This document shows positions 17,864-26,901 of a stretch of 64,000 bases of DNA, in pieces. The position numbers were made by a program, and so were the translations under genes. Every line of letters begins with the position of its first letter. The first letter of the stretch is position 1. Under the pieces are notes generated by a model that saw only the letters and a list, made by a program, of their open reading frames with translations, was not told the origin of the DNA and searched no databases. Source of the DNA: Aquabacterium sp. A7-Y (lineage in GTDB: Bacteria > Pseudomonadota > Gammaproteobacteria > Burkholderiales > Burkholderiaceae_C). The DNA lies in contig NZ_JAPFBW010000020.1 of NCBI RefSeq assembly GCF_026153205.1, positions 1 through 64,000 on the forward strand, written 5' to 3'.

Positions 17864-19207
17864 TCAGCCGGCCTGCGGATACAGGCCGGGCAGCTCGAGG
17901 ATCTGCTGCAGCTCGGCCAGCGCCGCCCGCACCTCGCCGATCAGCCGGGGATCGGCCAGGTCCTCGGCGGCCAGCCGGTCGCGGTAGTGGCGCCGCACCC
18001 AGTCGCTGAGATCGCGGTGCAGCTCCGCTGTCATCAACACGCGGCCTCGCAGCGCGGCGCGCTCGGCCTCGGTCAGCACCACGCGCAGCCGCAGGCAGGC
18101 CGGGCCGCCGCCGTTGCGCATGCTCTGGCGCAGGTCGAAGCTCTGCACCTCGGCGATCGGCCCACCGGAGGCGACCAGTTCATCCAGCACCCGGCTGACG
18201 CGCTCGTGCTCGCGGCACTCCTGGGGCACCACCAGCAGCATGCGGCCGTCGCCGCGCGCCAGCAGCTGGCTGTTGAAGAGGTAGGAGGCGACCGCGTCGT
18301 CTACGCTCATCTGCCCGCGCGCGATGCGCACCGGACGCAGCGTGACGCCGACTTCGGCGCAGGCCGAGGCGAGCCGGTCCATCGCGGCAGCCTCGTCGGC
18401 GAAGGCGTCCTCGTGGTAGAGCAAGGTGTCGAGGTTGCCGACCGCGATGACGTCGTTGTGGAACACCCCCGCATCGATGGCCGCCGGGTTCTGCTGCACG
18501 TAGACGACCCGGGCCTCGTGCAGGCCGTGCAGGCGCGCCACCGCGCGGCTGGCCTCCACGGTCTGGCGCGCCGCATGCACCCGCGGCGCCGCGACCGCGG
18601 CATCGAACTCCGAGCGCCCGTAGACGAACAGCTCGACCCCCGGACTGCCGTGCGCGGTGGCGAAGCGGGTGTGGTTGGCCGCCCCCTCGTCACCGAAAGC
18701 GCCACCGGCGGGCAGCGCGTCGTGGACGGCAAAACGCTGGCTATTCCCGAACACCGCGCGCAGGCTGCGTGCCGTATCCGCGTGCTCCTGGGCGCGGTGC
18801 AGCTTGGCGTAAAGGTTGGCCGGCGTGAAGTGCACGCGACCATCGGTGGTGTCGGCCGAGGGACTCACCGTGGCCGCATTGGCGGTCCACATCGCCGAGG
18901 CCGAGTAGGCCGCAGCCAGCAGGCGCGGCTCCTCGCGGGCGGCACGCGCCACCACGGCGGCGTCCTCGCCCCCGAAACCCAGCTGGCGCAGCAGCGCCAG
19001 GTTGGGCCGCGCCAGCGGCGGCAACACGCCCTGCGGCACGCCGCGGTCGGCCAATGCCAGCATCTTGTCGAGGCCCTGCAGCGCCGCCTGGCGCGGGTTG
19101 GAGACGGCCTCGCGGTTGCGCATCGAGGCCACGTTGCCTGAGGACAGCCCCGCGTAGTTGTGGGTCGGGCCGACCAGCCCGTCGAAGTTGTATTCCTTGG
19201 CGCTCAT
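17864..19207 (-). CDS. astB: N-succinylarginine dihydrolase AstB
   Basis: A 447-aa protein, the same length as E. coli AstB. It opens with the conserved [19 protein letters not shown] and contains [25 protein letters not shown] (catalytic His region) and [17 protein letters not shown] (Cys nucleophile region). It converts N-succinylarginine to N-succinylornithine, CO2 and two ammonia, the second AST step. The ATG at 19207 has GGAGG eight bases upstream. That whole start region is the last unit of a 62-bp tandem repeat. Confidence 0.97.
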   Translation of the reverse strand: MSAKEYNFDGLVGPTHNYAGLSSGNVASMRNREAVSNPRQAALQGLDKMLALADRGVPQGVLPPLARPNLALLRQLGFGGEDAAVVARAAREEPRLLAAAYSASAMWTANAATVSPSADTTDGRVHFTPANLYAKLHRAQEHADTARSLRAVFGNSQRFAVHDALPAGGAFGDEGAANHTRFATAHGSPGVELFVYGRSEFDAAVAAPRVHAARQTVEASRAVARLHGLHEARVVYVQQNPAAIDAGVFHNDVIAVGNLDTLLYHEDAFADEAAAMDRLASACAEVGVTLRPVRIARGQMSVDDAVASYLFNSQLLARGDGRMLLVVPQECREHERVSRVLDELVASGGPIAEVQSFDLRQSMRNGGGPACLRLRVVLTEAERAALRGRVLMTAELHRDLSDWVRRHYRDRLAAEDLADPRLIGEVRAALAELQQILELPGLYPQAG

Positions 19208-19388
19208 TGGGTAACCTCCGTGCTCCGCACTGCGGTGCGAGCCCCTTCGGGCGGCCGGGCGGGGCTCATTGGACAACCTCCGTGCTTCGCACTGCGGTGC
19301 GAGCCCCTTCGGGCGGCCGGGCGGGGCTCATTGGATAACCTCCGTGCTTCGCACTGCGGTGCGAGCCCCTTCGGGCGGCCGGGCGGGG
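19203..19388 (-). repeat. Three tandem 62-bp repeats carrying the astB ribosome-binding site and start
   Basis: Units 19203-19264, 19265-19326 and 19327-19388 differ at only a few bases (for example TTGGGTAACC, TTGGACAACC, TTGGATAACC); the first six bases of a fourth unit (CTCATG) follow at 19389. Each unit contains, on the minus strand, a GGAGG ribosome-binding site, an ATG and a small palindrome (CGCACTGCGGTGCG). Strand-slippage duplication is the simplest origin. Confidence 0.95.
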
Positions 19389-19393
19389 CTCAT
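19204..19393 (-). other. Chain of three overlapping 21-codon mini-ORFs leading into astB
   Basis: Each 62-bp repeat unit encodes a 21-residue ORF beginning [12 protein letters not shown] and ending in STEV plus IQ, VQ or TQ. The ORFs are 19328-19393, 19266-19331 and 19204-19269. Because 22 codons minus a 4-base ATGA overlap equals exactly 62 bases, each stop overlaps the next start, and the third stop overlaps the astB ATG at 19207. An in-frame extension from ATG 19414, directly after the astD stop, could lengthen the first one to 28 residues. They could couple astB translation to astD or act as leader peptides; this is inference. Confidence 0.6.
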
Positions 19394-19414
19394 GCTCGTC
19401 TTGTCCGCATTCAT

Positions 19415-20887
19415 TCACCGAAAAGGCAGGCCGGGCGAGGTCTTCGCCGGCAGCACCGCGCGCGGCGCCGTCATGCCGGCCACCGGCCAGGCGCAGTAGT
19501 CGGCTGCGTACCAGGCGCTGGGCCGGTGGTTGCCCGAGCGGCCCACCCCGCCGAAGGGCGCGGCGCTGGACGCGCCGGTGGTCGGCTTGTTCCAGTTCAC
19601 CACCCCGGCCCTCACCTCGCCCCAGAAGCGCTCCCACAGCGCCGGGTCGTCGCTCAGCAGTCCGGCGGCCAGGCCGTAGCGGGTGCGGTTCGCGGCGGCC
19701 AGGGCGGCGTCGAAGTCGGCCACACGCTGGACCTGCAGCAGCGGGCCGAAGATCTCCTCGTCGGGCAGTTCGGCGACGCCCGTCACGTCCAGCACGCCCG
19801 GCGACAGCAGCGCCGTGCCGGGGGCGATCGAGCCCATCTCCAGCAAGGCGACCGCGCCGCCCGCCAGCAGGCCCTGCTGGCGCGCCAGCAGCTCGGCCGC
19901 GACACGCACGGACACCACCGGGCCCATGAAAGGCTGCGGCTCGGCGTCCCAGGCGCCGACACCGATCTGCCGCGCCACATCGACCAGGCGTCCGAGCAGC
20001 GCCTCGCCGCGCTGGTCGTCCGGCACGATCAGCCGGCGCGCGCAGGTGCAGCGCTGGCCGGCGCTGACGTAGGCCGACATGATGATGTGGTGCACCGCCG
20101 CGTCGAGGTCCTCGACGTTCCAGACCACCAGCGGGTTGTTGCCGCCCATCTCCAGCGCGAGCAGTTTCTCGGGCCGCCCGGCCAGCCTGGCCGAGATCGC
20201 CGCCCCGCCGGCATAGCTGCCGGTGAAGAGCACGCCGTCCACCTCCGGGTGCTCGACCAGGGTCGCGCCGGTGGCGCGACCGCCGTTGACGACGTTCAGC
20301 ACGCCCGGCGGCAGGCCGGCGCGGTGCCAGCACTCCGCCATCGTCAGGCCGACTTGCGGCGCGTATTCGCTCGGCTTGAAGACCACCGCGTTGCCGGCCA
20401 GCAGGGCCGGCACGATGTGGCCGTTGGGCAGGTGGCCGGGAAAGTTGTAGGGGCCCAGCACGGCCATCACGCCATGCGGCCGGTGGCTCAGCAGGCTGGT
20501 GCCGTCGGCCGCCTCGGTGCGGCGCTCGCCGGTGCGCTGGTGGTAGGCCTGCACCGAGACGTCGATCTTGTTGACCATGGTGGCGACCTCGGTGCGTGCC
20601 TCCCACAGCGGCTTGCCGACGGCGCGCGAGATCTGGGTGGCGAGCGGCTCGGCGGCCCGGTTCAGCGCGTCCTTGTAGCGCTGCAGCACCTCGATGCGCG
20701 CGGCCAGCGGCCGGCGCGACCAGTCCCTGAAGGCGCCCCGCGCGGCGGCGCAGGCCGCATCGACCTCCGCCGCCCCGGCCTCGAAGCCCCGCCACAGGAC
20801 CTCTCCCGCGACCGGGCAGGACGACAGCAGCGTTACCCCGCGGCCCTCGACCGGCTCGCCCTGTATCCAGTGGCTGTGCTTATCCAT
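19415..20887 (-). CDS. astD: N-succinylglutamate 5-semialdehyde dehydrogenase AstD
   Basis: A 490-aa aldehyde dehydrogenase, the usual AstD length. It has GPYNFPGHLPNGHIVPALLAGN (oxyanion Asn), FTGSYAGG (NAD loop), LALEMGGNNPLVV (general base Glu) and SAGQRCTCARR (catalytic Cys). It oxidises succinylglutamate semialdehyde to succinylglutamate. The ATG at 20887 overlaps the aruG end by 8 bases; GGGAGA precedes it. The AST order C-A-A-D-B is retained, with the 62-bp repeats inserted before astB. Confidence 0.97.
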   Translation of the reverse strand: MDKHSHWIQGEPVEGRGVTLLSSCPVAGEVLWRGFEAGAAEVDAACAAARGAFRDWSRRPLAARIEVLQRYKDALNRAAEPLATQISRAVGKPLWEARTEVATMVNKIDVSVQAYHQRTGERRTEAADGTSLLSHRPHGVMAVLGPYNFPGHLPNGHIVPALLAGNAVVFKPSEYAPQVGLTMAECWHRAGLPPGVLNVVNGGRATGATLVEHPEVDGVLFTGSYAGGAAISARLAGRPEKLLALEMGGNNPLVVWNVEDLDAAVHHIIMSAYVSAGQRCTCARRLIVPDDQRGEALLGRLVDVARQIGVGAWDAEPQPFMGPVVSVRVAAELLARQQGLLAGGAVALLEMGSIAPGTALLSPGVLDVTGVAELPDEEIFGPLLQVQRVADFDAALAAANRTRYGLAAGLLSDDPALWERFWGEVRAGVVNWNKPTTGASSAAPFGGVGRSGNHRPSAWYAADYCAWPVAGMTAPRAVLPAKTSPGLPFR

Positions 20888-21923
20888 GCAGCTTGTCTCC
20901 CGGGTTGAGTGCGACCACACGGACCGGGTCACCGTCCGCGATGCCAAGCGCGGCCAGCTCCGCGGGGCTCAGGTCGAAGCGGCCGTAGCCGGGCTGCCCA
21001 TGGCCGACGATGACGCGGAAGTCGCCGCGCCGGGTGTTGCCGACCAGCACCGGAGCAGCGGCCGTGTCGCCGCGGCCGCCCTCCCGCAGGCGGGCGATCG
21101 CCAGCTCGCTGTCGCGCGTGATGCGCAGCTGCTTGACGTGGCCCTGCAGCACCGGGCCGGCGTCGAAGATGTCGACGAAACCTTCGTAGAGCAGCCCCTC
21201 CTGCTCCAGCAGGCGCCGGGCGGGCACGGTGTCGCGGTGCACGACGCCGATCACCTCGCGGGCGGCGTCGGTCAGGAAGTCGGTGTAGACCGGATAGCGC
21301 GGCATCAGCTCGGCGATGAAGGACTTGGGCCCCAGGCTGCTGATGTCGTCGGCCTCGGCAAAGTCCATGCGGAAAAAGTGCCGGCCCAGGCTTTCCCAGA
21401 AGGGCGAGGAGCCGTCCTCGCGCTGCCAGCCGCGCATCTCGGCGATCAGCAGTTCAGGGAACAGATCGAGGAAACCCGCCGCGAACAGCAGCCGCCCCTT
21501 GGACAAGAGCCGTCCGCAATGGCTGCTGCGGTGCGCCGGCGCCAGGAACAGCGTGCACAGCTCGGCGCTGCCGGTGAAGTCGTTGGAGAGGAACAGCGTC
21601 TGCTTGGTCGCATGCACGCCCAGCTCGCGGCTCGCATGGACCAGGCGGCCAACGCGGAAGTTGTAGAAGGCTTCGTCCAGGCCGACGGCTGCCTTCAGCG
21701 CGCTGACGCCGATCACCTCGCCGCTGCCGCTGTCCTCCAGCACAAATACGTAGTCGCACTCGGCGGCCGGCAGGCCGCCGGCGAAGGAGGCCACGGCGCG
21801 CTCGACGCGCTGGCCCAGCATCTTGCGGTCGGGCTTGAGCGTGGTCATGCCGGGGCCGACCTGGCGCGCCAGGGCCATCAGCGCGTCGAGGTCGCCGCTG
21901 CGGATGGAACGGAACACGATCAT
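20880..21923 (-). CDS. aruG: Arginine N-succinyltransferase, beta-type subunit AruG/AstA
   Basis: A 347-aa AstA-family acyltransferase. It begins IVFRSIRSGDLDALMALARQ and contains GPGMTTLKPD, YVFVLEDSGSGEVIGVSAL, ELCTLFLAPAHR, GRHFFRMDFAEAD and FIAELMPRYPVYTDFL, all AstA signatures. It transfers succinate from succinyl-CoA to arginine, the committed AST step. Pseudomonads and many Burkholderiales use two paralogous subunits; this one is closer to the classical AstA and is second in order. GAGGAGG lies nine bases before the ATG. Confidence 0.94.
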   Translation of the reverse strand: MIVFRSIRSGDLDALMALARQVGPGMTTLKPDRKMLGQRVERAVASFAGGLPAAECDYVFVLEDSGSGEVIGVSALKAAVGLDEAFYNFRVGRLVHASRELGVHATKQTLFLSNDFTGSAELCTLFLAPAHRSSHCGRLLSKGRLLFAAGFLDLFPELLIAEMRGWQREDGSSPFWESLGRHFFRMDFAEADDISSLGPKSFIAELMPRYPVYTDFLTDAAREVIGVVHRDTVPARRLLEQEGLLYEGFVDIFDAGPVLQGHVKQLRITRDSELAIARLREGGRGDTAAAPVLVGNTRRGDFRVIVGHGQPGYGRFDLSPAELAALGIADGDPVRVVALNPGDKLHG

Positions 21924-21936
21924 CGGGGCATCCTCC

Positions 21937-22989
21937 TCAGGCCGGCGAGACGACCACACGCTGGCCCGAGTTCAGGCCGAGCGCGGCGAGCGTGGCCGGC
22001 GGCGCCAGCAGCAGGCCGTCGTCCAGCTTCAGCAGACCAGGACTGCGGCAGCAGCGGAAGCCGGCCAGCGGCGCCTCGGTCGAGACCAGCACGCCCGGCG
22101 CGTCGGCCGGCAGCTCGGCCGCCTCGACGACGCAGCTTCGGGCCGCGCCCAGCGTGCGCAGCTTGGAGCCATGCGCCTCCAGGATGGGCCCGCCGTCGAA
22201 GATGTCGACATAACGGTCGGCCTCGAACCCCTCCGCGCTGAGGATGTCGAAGGGCACGGCGGCTTCGGGGTGCATCTGGCCCAGCACCGCGCGCGCCGTG
22301 TCGGGCAGCAGCGGCACATACACCGGGTAATGCGGCATCAGCTCGACGATCAAGGTGCGGTTGCGGGCCCCGCTGACCTTGCGCTCGACGTCGAGGTAGT
22401 CCATGCCGAAGAACTTGCGGCCCAGCGCGTCCCAGAAGGGCGAGGTGTGGTCGGCATCGGTCCAGCCGGCCAGCGAGACGAAAAAATCGCTCGCGAAACG
22501 CTCCCGGCCGGCCGCCACCAGCATCAGCCGGGCGCGCGACAGCAGCTCGGCCGCGGCGGCCGGCACCCGCTCGCGCGCCACGAAAAAGCTCAGCAGCTGG
22601 GTGTGCGCGGTGAGGTCCGAGCACAGGTTGAGCACGTGCACGTTGTTGCTGATGCGCAGATCGCGCGAGGCATGGTGCACGACGTCGTTGCGGTAGGCGA
22701 AGAAGGTGCCGGCCGAGCCGGCCGTGGCGCGGATCGCCGCCACGCCGCGCAGCACGCCCTCCGGGTCCTCGAGCACCAGCAGGTAGGACTCGTCGCCGGG
22801 CACGTCCACCGCCCGCGCCGAGCAGTCGATGGAATGCTCCACCGCCGCCTCGATCTGGGCCGGCTGGCGCGGCAGCGTGTGCACCTGCGGGTCGGCCTGG
22901 GCGGTCAGCTCGATCAGCGCCGGCAGGTCGGTCTCGCGCACCAGCCGGGCCCGCCAGCCCGGTGCCTGCCTGGAAGACGACGCGTTCAT
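21937..22989 (-). CDS. aruF: Arginine N-succinyltransferase, alpha-type subunit AruF
   Basis: A 350-aa paralogue of the preceding gene, with RLVRETDLPALIELTAQADPQVHTLP in place of the GPGMTTL motif, then YLLVLEDPEGVLRGVAAI, GRKFFGMDYLDVE and LIVELMPHYPVYVPLL. The divergence at the GPGMTTL site is typical of AruF (alpha) subunits, which work together with AruG. The start overlaps the astC stop (ATGA), and aruG follows after 13 bases. Confidence 0.92.
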   Translation of the reverse strand: MNASSSRQAPGWRARLVRETDLPALIELTAQADPQVHTLPRQPAQIEAAVEHSIDCSARAVDVPGDESYLLVLEDPEGVLRGVAAIRATAGSAGTFFAYRNDVVHHASRDLRISNNVHVLNLCSDLTAHTQLLSFFVARERVPAAAAELLSRARLMLVAAGRERFASDFFVSLAGWTDADHTSPFWDALGRKFFGMDYLDVERKVSGARNRTLIVELMPHYPVYVPLLPDTARAVLGQMHPEAAVPFDILSAEGFEADRYVDIFDGGPILEAHGSKLRTLGAARSCVVEAAELPADAPGVLVSTEAPLAGFRCCRSPGLLKLDDGLLLAPPATLAALGLNSGQRVVVSPA

Positions 22990-24233
22990 GCGGCGGGCGC
23001 CAGGAAACGCCGCGCCGTCGCGCGCAGCCGCTGCAGCGCGGCGTCGATCTCGGCATCGCTGATCACGAGGGCCGGCAGCAGGCGCACGACGTCGGGGCCG
23101 GCGATCAACAGCATCAGCCGCTCCAGTTCGGCCGCGCGGGTGAAGTCCCTGGCGCGGCCCCGGTGGGCCTCGGCCAGCACCAGGCCCAGCATGAGCCCGG
23201 CGCCACGCACCTCCGTGAACAGCCCCGGGAACTCGCGCATCAGTCCCTGCAGGCCCGCCTGCAGGCGGGCCGAGGCCTCCCGCACCCGGGCCAGGAAGGC
23301 CGGCTGGGCGATGATCTGCACGACCGCGCCCGCGACCGCACCGGCCAGCGGGTTGCCGCCATAGGTGGTGCCATGGGTGCCGGCCGTGAGGCTGGCCGCC
23401 ACGGCCTCGCGCGTCAGCATGGCGCCGACCGGGTAGCCGTTGCCGAGCGCCTTCGCGGTGGTCAGGATGTCGGGCTCGACGCCGTAACCCATGTAGGCGT
23501 ACAGCTCGCCGGTGCGGCCCAGCCCGCACTGCACCTCGTCGAAGATCAGCAGCGCGCCGACGCGGTCGCAGAACTCGCGCAGCGCCAGCAGGTAGTCGCG
23601 GGTGGCCGGCACCACGCCGCCCTCGCCCTGCACCGGCTCGACGATGACGGCGCAGACGTTCTCGCCGATCGCGCGCTCGGCCGCCGGGATGTCGTTGAAG
23701 GGGATGTGCCCGATGTCCGGCGGCAGCGGCTCGAAACCCTCGGTGTACTTCGGCTGCCCGCCGGCCGTGACGGTGAACAGCGTGCGGCCGTGGAAGGACT
23801 GCTGGCAGGCCACGATGCGGCGCCTGGCCGCGCCGTGCCGGAGCGCGGCATGGCGGCGGGCGAGTTTCAGCGCGGCCTCGTTGGCTTCGGCCCCCGAGTT
23901 GCAGAAGAAGGCGCGGTCGGCGAAGGTGTGCTGCGTCAGCAGCCTGGCCAGGCGCAGCACCGGCTCGTTGGTGTAGCCGTTGCCGACGTGCCAGAGCTGC
24001 GCCGCCTGGGCCTGCAGCGCCTGCAGCACCGCCGGATGGCCATGGCCCAGGCTGGTGACGCCGATGCCGCTGGTCAGGTCGAGGTACTCGGTACCTGCGG
24101 CATCCTGCAGCCACAGGCCGCGGGCGCTGCGCGGCACGAGCTGGCTGGGGGCATAGACCGGCACCAGCAGCTGGTCGAAGTCGGCTCGGGTCACGGCGCT
24201 CTCGGCGGGGGTGGCTTGCAGCGTGTCGTTCAT
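22986..24233 (-). CDS. astC: Succinylornithine/acetylornithine transaminase AstC (AruC)
   Basis: A 415-aa class III aminotransferase. Key segments are LDLTSGIGVTSLGHGHP, FFCNSGAEANEAALKLAR, VEPVQGEGGV, LLIFDEVQCGLGRTG and the PLP lysine in TTAKALGNGYPVGAM. It deaminates N-succinylornithine to the semialdehyde and often doubles as acetylornithine aminotransferase. It is the first gene of the AST operon, so its promoter should lie in the 311-base gap upstream that it shares with the divergent chemoreceptor gene. Confidence 0.96.
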   Translation of the reverse strand: MNDTLQATPAESAVTRADFDQLLVPVYAPSQLVPRSARGLWLQDAAGTEYLDLTSGIGVTSLGHGHPAVLQALQAQAAQLWHVGNGYTNEPVLRLARLLTQHTFADRAFFCNSGAEANEAALKLARRHAALRHGAARRRIVACQQSFHGRTLFTVTAGGQPKYTEGFEPLPPDIGHIPFNDIPAAERAIGENVCAVIVEPVQGEGGVVPATRDYLLALREFCDRVGALLIFDEVQCGLGRTGELYAYMGYGVEPDILTTAKALGNGYPVGAMLTREAVAASLTAGTHGTTYGGNPLAGAVAGAVVQIIAQPAFLARVREASARLQAGLQGLMREFPGLFTEVRGAGLMLGLVLAEAHRGRARDFTRAAELERLMLLIAGPDVVRLLPALVISDAEIDAALQRLRATARRFLAPAA

Positions 24234-24544
24234 GGCGTGTCGGGCGGTAGGAAGTGGCGCCAGTCTAGGCAGGCCGCCCGAGCCGTTCTTGCGGCAAAGC
24301 GACAGGGATTTTCAGAAGTCGGTCGCGAGCGCGGGCGCCCTGGGGTCAACCCTGAGGCCCTTGCGTTCCCCGCTTACTTCATCCGCAGGCAAATCCTGCT
24401 GCGCACGGTCAAACTTTCCGCTCAAGCCGCGCCCCGGCTTGCCGATAAAGGCTCTAGACAGGCCATGCGCCCGCGCCGCCCCGCCCCGCCTCGACGCGGC
24501 GCCGACGCCTGCCTCACCTAGCCAACCCCGGGAACAACCACCGA
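24234..24544. other. Divergent intergenic region between astC and the chemoreceptor gene
   Basis: This 311-base gap must hold the promoter of the AST operon on the minus strand; I could not single out convincing -35/-10 boxes or an ArgR site there. On the plus strand it holds a clear sigma-28 promoter, listed separately. No ORF with a ribosome-binding site is visible. Confidence 0.6.
24422..24448 (+). promoter_or_regulatory. Sigma-28 (FliA) promoter of the chemoreceptor gene
   Basis: TCAAGCCG at 24422-24429, exactly 11 bases of spacer, then a perfect GCCGATAA at 24441-24448. The enterobacterial sigma-28 consensus is TAAAGTTT-N11-GCCGATAA, so the -10 is perfect and the -35 core (T-AAG) matches at the right spacing. 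It lies about 97 bases before the chemoreceptor ATG, the class of gene normally under FliA control. Confidence 0.8.
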
Positions 24545-26122
24545 ATGAAGCTCTTTCTCAACCTGCGCATCGGCGTCCGACTTTCACTGTGTTTCGGCAT
24601 CGTCGTGCTGCTGATGCTGCTGTCCCTGATCTTCAGCCTCCAGAACATCGCTGACGTGAAGGAACGGGCCACGGAAGCGGGCGGGCCGCAGATGCGCCGT
24701 GTCGCCCTGGCGGCGGAATGGCGCCAGAACATCGCGGTGAACGCCAGCCGCGCGCTGGCGCTCGTGATGAGCAATGACCCGGCGCTCAACGCCGAGGTGG
24801 CGGCCGAGGTGAAGGCCAGCAGCGCGCGCACCTCGGAAGTGATCAAGGAATTCGAGGCCCTGGAGACCACGCCGGAAGGCCAGGCCCTGCAGCGCGAGAT
24901 GACCGAGGTGCGCAAGGGCTACCTGGTCAGCCGCGACGCCATGATGAAGGCCAAGGAGAGCGGCGACCCAGCCGCCCTGGCCCAGGCCGTCGCGGCCTTC
25001 CGGGCGCACGTGAAGGACTACGTCGCGGCGGCCGACCGCCTGCTCGAGCTGCAGGACCAGCGCATCAAGCAAGGCATGGCCGACAGCCTGCACGGGCTGG
25101 AGGCGATGCGCTGGATCAATCTCGCGTCGGTAGGCGCCACGATCGCGCTGGCGATCGGCCTGGCGGTCGCCCTCACGCGCAGCATCGTGCGACCGCTCGG
25201 CGCAGCCCAGCAGGCCGCTTCGCGCATCGCAACCGGCGACCTGACCGGCACGCTCCGGCACGGCGGGCAGGACGAGACCGGCCAGCTGGGCCGCTCGCTG
25301 GCCAGCATGCAGCAAGGCTTGCGCGACATGGTGGGCCAGATCCGCGAAGCCAGCGAGGCGATCCGTACCGCCAGCAACGAGGTGGCTTCGGGCAGCACCG
25401 ACCTGAGCCAGCGCACCGAGCAGGCCGCCGGCAGCCTGCAGGAAACCGCGAGTTCGATGGAGCAGCTGACCGCCACGGTGGCCCAGTCGGCCCAGGCCTC
25501 GCGCCAGGCCAGCCAGCTGGCGACCTCGGCCGCCGAGGTGGCGCGTCGCGGCGGCGAGCTGGTGACCCGGGTGGTGGCGACGATGGACGAGATCAACGGC
25601 AGCAGCAAGAAGATCGCCGACATCATCGGCGTGATCGACGGCATCGCCTTCCAGACCAACATCCTGGCGCTCAATGCGGCGGTCGAAGCCGCGCGCGCCG
25701 GCGAACAGGGCCGCGGCTTCGCGGTGGTGGCCTCCGAGGTGCGCAGCCTGGCCGGCCGCTCGGCCAACGCGGCGAAGGAGATCAAGACCTTGATCGGCCT
25801 CAGCGTGGACCGCGTCGAGGTCGGCTCGGCCCTGGTCAACGATGCCGGTGCGACGATGCGCGAGATCGTCGAGAGCGTGCAGCGGGTGACCGACATGATT
25901 GCCGAGATCTCCGCCGCCTCGACCGAGCAGGCCGACGGCATCAGCCACGTCAAGACGGCGGTGGATCAGCTCGACCAGATGACGCAGCAGAACGCCTCGC
26001 TGGTGGAACAATCCAGCGCCGCCGCCGACAGCCTGCAGTCGCACGCGCTGCAGTTGGCCCAGGCGGTGGAAAGTTTCCGCCTCGGCGAGGCACCCGCGCG
26101 CGGATTGCTCCCGGCGGGCTGA
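24545..26122 (+). CDS. Methyl-accepting chemotaxis protein
   Basis: A 525-aa class I chemoreceptor. TM1 is at about residues 12-32, a ~155-residue periplasmic four-helix-bundle domain (4HB_MCP type) follows, and TM2 is at about 193-212 (LASVGATIALAIGLAVALTR). A HAMP domain is next, then the long coiled-coil signalling domain with the hairpin tip IDGIAFQTNILALNAAVEAARAGEQGRGFAVVASEVR. No C-terminal CheR-binding pentapeptide is seen. It is expressed from the sigma-28 promoter upstream. The ligand is unknown; divergence from the AST operon makes an amino acid plausible but unproven. Confidence 0.96.
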   Translation: MKLFLNLRIGVRLSLCFGIVVLLMLLSLIFSLQNIADVKERATEAGGPQMRRVALAAEWRQNIAVNASRALALVMSNDPALNAEVAAEVKASSARTSEVIKEFEALETTPEGQALQREMTEVRKGYLVSRDAMMKAKESGDPAALAQAVAAFRAHVKDYVAAADRLLELQDQRIKQGMADSLHGLEAMRWINLASVGATIALAIGLAVALTRSIVRPLGAAQQAASRIATGDLTGTLRHGGQDETGQLGRSLASMQQGLRDMVGQIREASEAIRTASNEVASGSTDLSQRTEQAAGSLQETASSMEQLTATVAQSAQASRQASQLATSAAEVARRGGELVTRVVATMDEINGSSKKIADIIGVIDGIAFQTNILALNAAVEAARAGEQGRGFAVVASEVRSLAGRSANAAKEIKTLIGLSVDRVEVGSALVNDAGATMREIVESVQRVTDMIAEISAASTEQADGISHVKTAVDQLDQMTQQNASLVEQSSAAADSLQSHALQLAQAVESFRLGEAPARGLLPAG

Positions 26123-26154
26123 GCCGGCCGCGCGCCGCAGCGTCGGCTGCCCCG

Positions 26155-26763
26155 TCAGCGCGGGGCGGCCAGGTTCATGGTCCAGTAGCGGCCATAGCTG
26201 CCCGGTCCCGCGACACAGGCGAGGCCGAACTCGGTGTAGTCGGCCGTCATGATGTTGACGCAGTGGCCCTCGCTGTCCATCCAGCTGTTCACCACCTCCT
26301 GCACCGAGGACTGCCCCGCGGCGATGTTTTCGGCCAGCGTTGCCCCCCGATAGCCGGTCGCCTGGATGCGCTGGGAAAAGCTGGTGCCGTCGCGGCTGGT
26401 GTGCGAGAAATAGTCATGGTTGGCCATGTCCGCCGAATGCCCGGCGGCCGCCTGTGCCAGCCGATCGCTCCAGGTCAAGGCCTTGGTGGCATCGAAGCGG
26501 CCCTGGCGACCGCACACCGCGCCGGCGGTGCGGTGCTGGTTGATGAGGCGCAAGGCCTCGGCCCGGAAGTCCGGCAGCCCGCAGTCGGCGACGGCAGCCG
26601 GCGACGCTGCCGGTCCGGGCGCCGGCGCTTCGGTGCCGCCGCCCGTCCCGGTCGCACTGTCGTCGCCGGAGCCGCCGCCACCGCCGCAGGCTGCGAGGCC
26701 GCCGGCCAGCGTGACGGCAAATAGCACGCGCAGGCGCGGCTGCGCAGCCGAGGACGACGGCAT
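26155..26763 (-). CDS. CAP/SCP-domain lipoprotein
   Basis: A 202-aa protein. The ATG at 26763 follows GGAGGG and yields a lipoprotein signal (VLFAVTLAGGLAACGGGG; lipobox LAAC). A Gly/Ser/Pro linker leads to a CAP (cysteine-rich secretory/PR-1) domain: LRLINQHRTAGAVCG, AAAGHSADMANHDYFSHTSRDG (His/Glu-type site), ENIAAGQSSVQEVVNSWMDSEGHCVNIM. Bacterial CAP proteins are exported and of mostly unknown activity. It converges with the chemoreceptor gene. Confidence 0.9.
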   Translation of the reverse strand: MPSSSAAQPRLRVLFAVTLAGGLAACGGGGGSGDDSATGTGGGTEAPAPGPAASPAAVADCGLPDFRAEALRLINQHRTAGAVCGRQGRFDATKALTWSDRLAQAAAGHSADMANHDYFSHTSRDGTSFSQRIQATGYRGATLAENIAAGQSSVQEVVNSWMDSEGHCVNIMTADYTEFGLACVAGPGSYGRYWTMNLAAPR

Positions 26764-26901
26764 GGAGACCCTCCGGGAACAGTGTGGGATGTAGTGAAGC
26801 GGATGATGCTCCCATCTCCCCTGCCCGTCGCCCGCGCGCCGGACGACCGCGGCCGGCACGCCGACGAACGGCAGGACCGCGCCCCTGGCCGGCCGCCGGA
26901 C

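Noticed and set aside
19160-20908. Plus-strand frames through the 62-bp repeats
   Set aside because: They are antisense to astB, astD and the mini-ORFs and have repetitive low-complexity translation.
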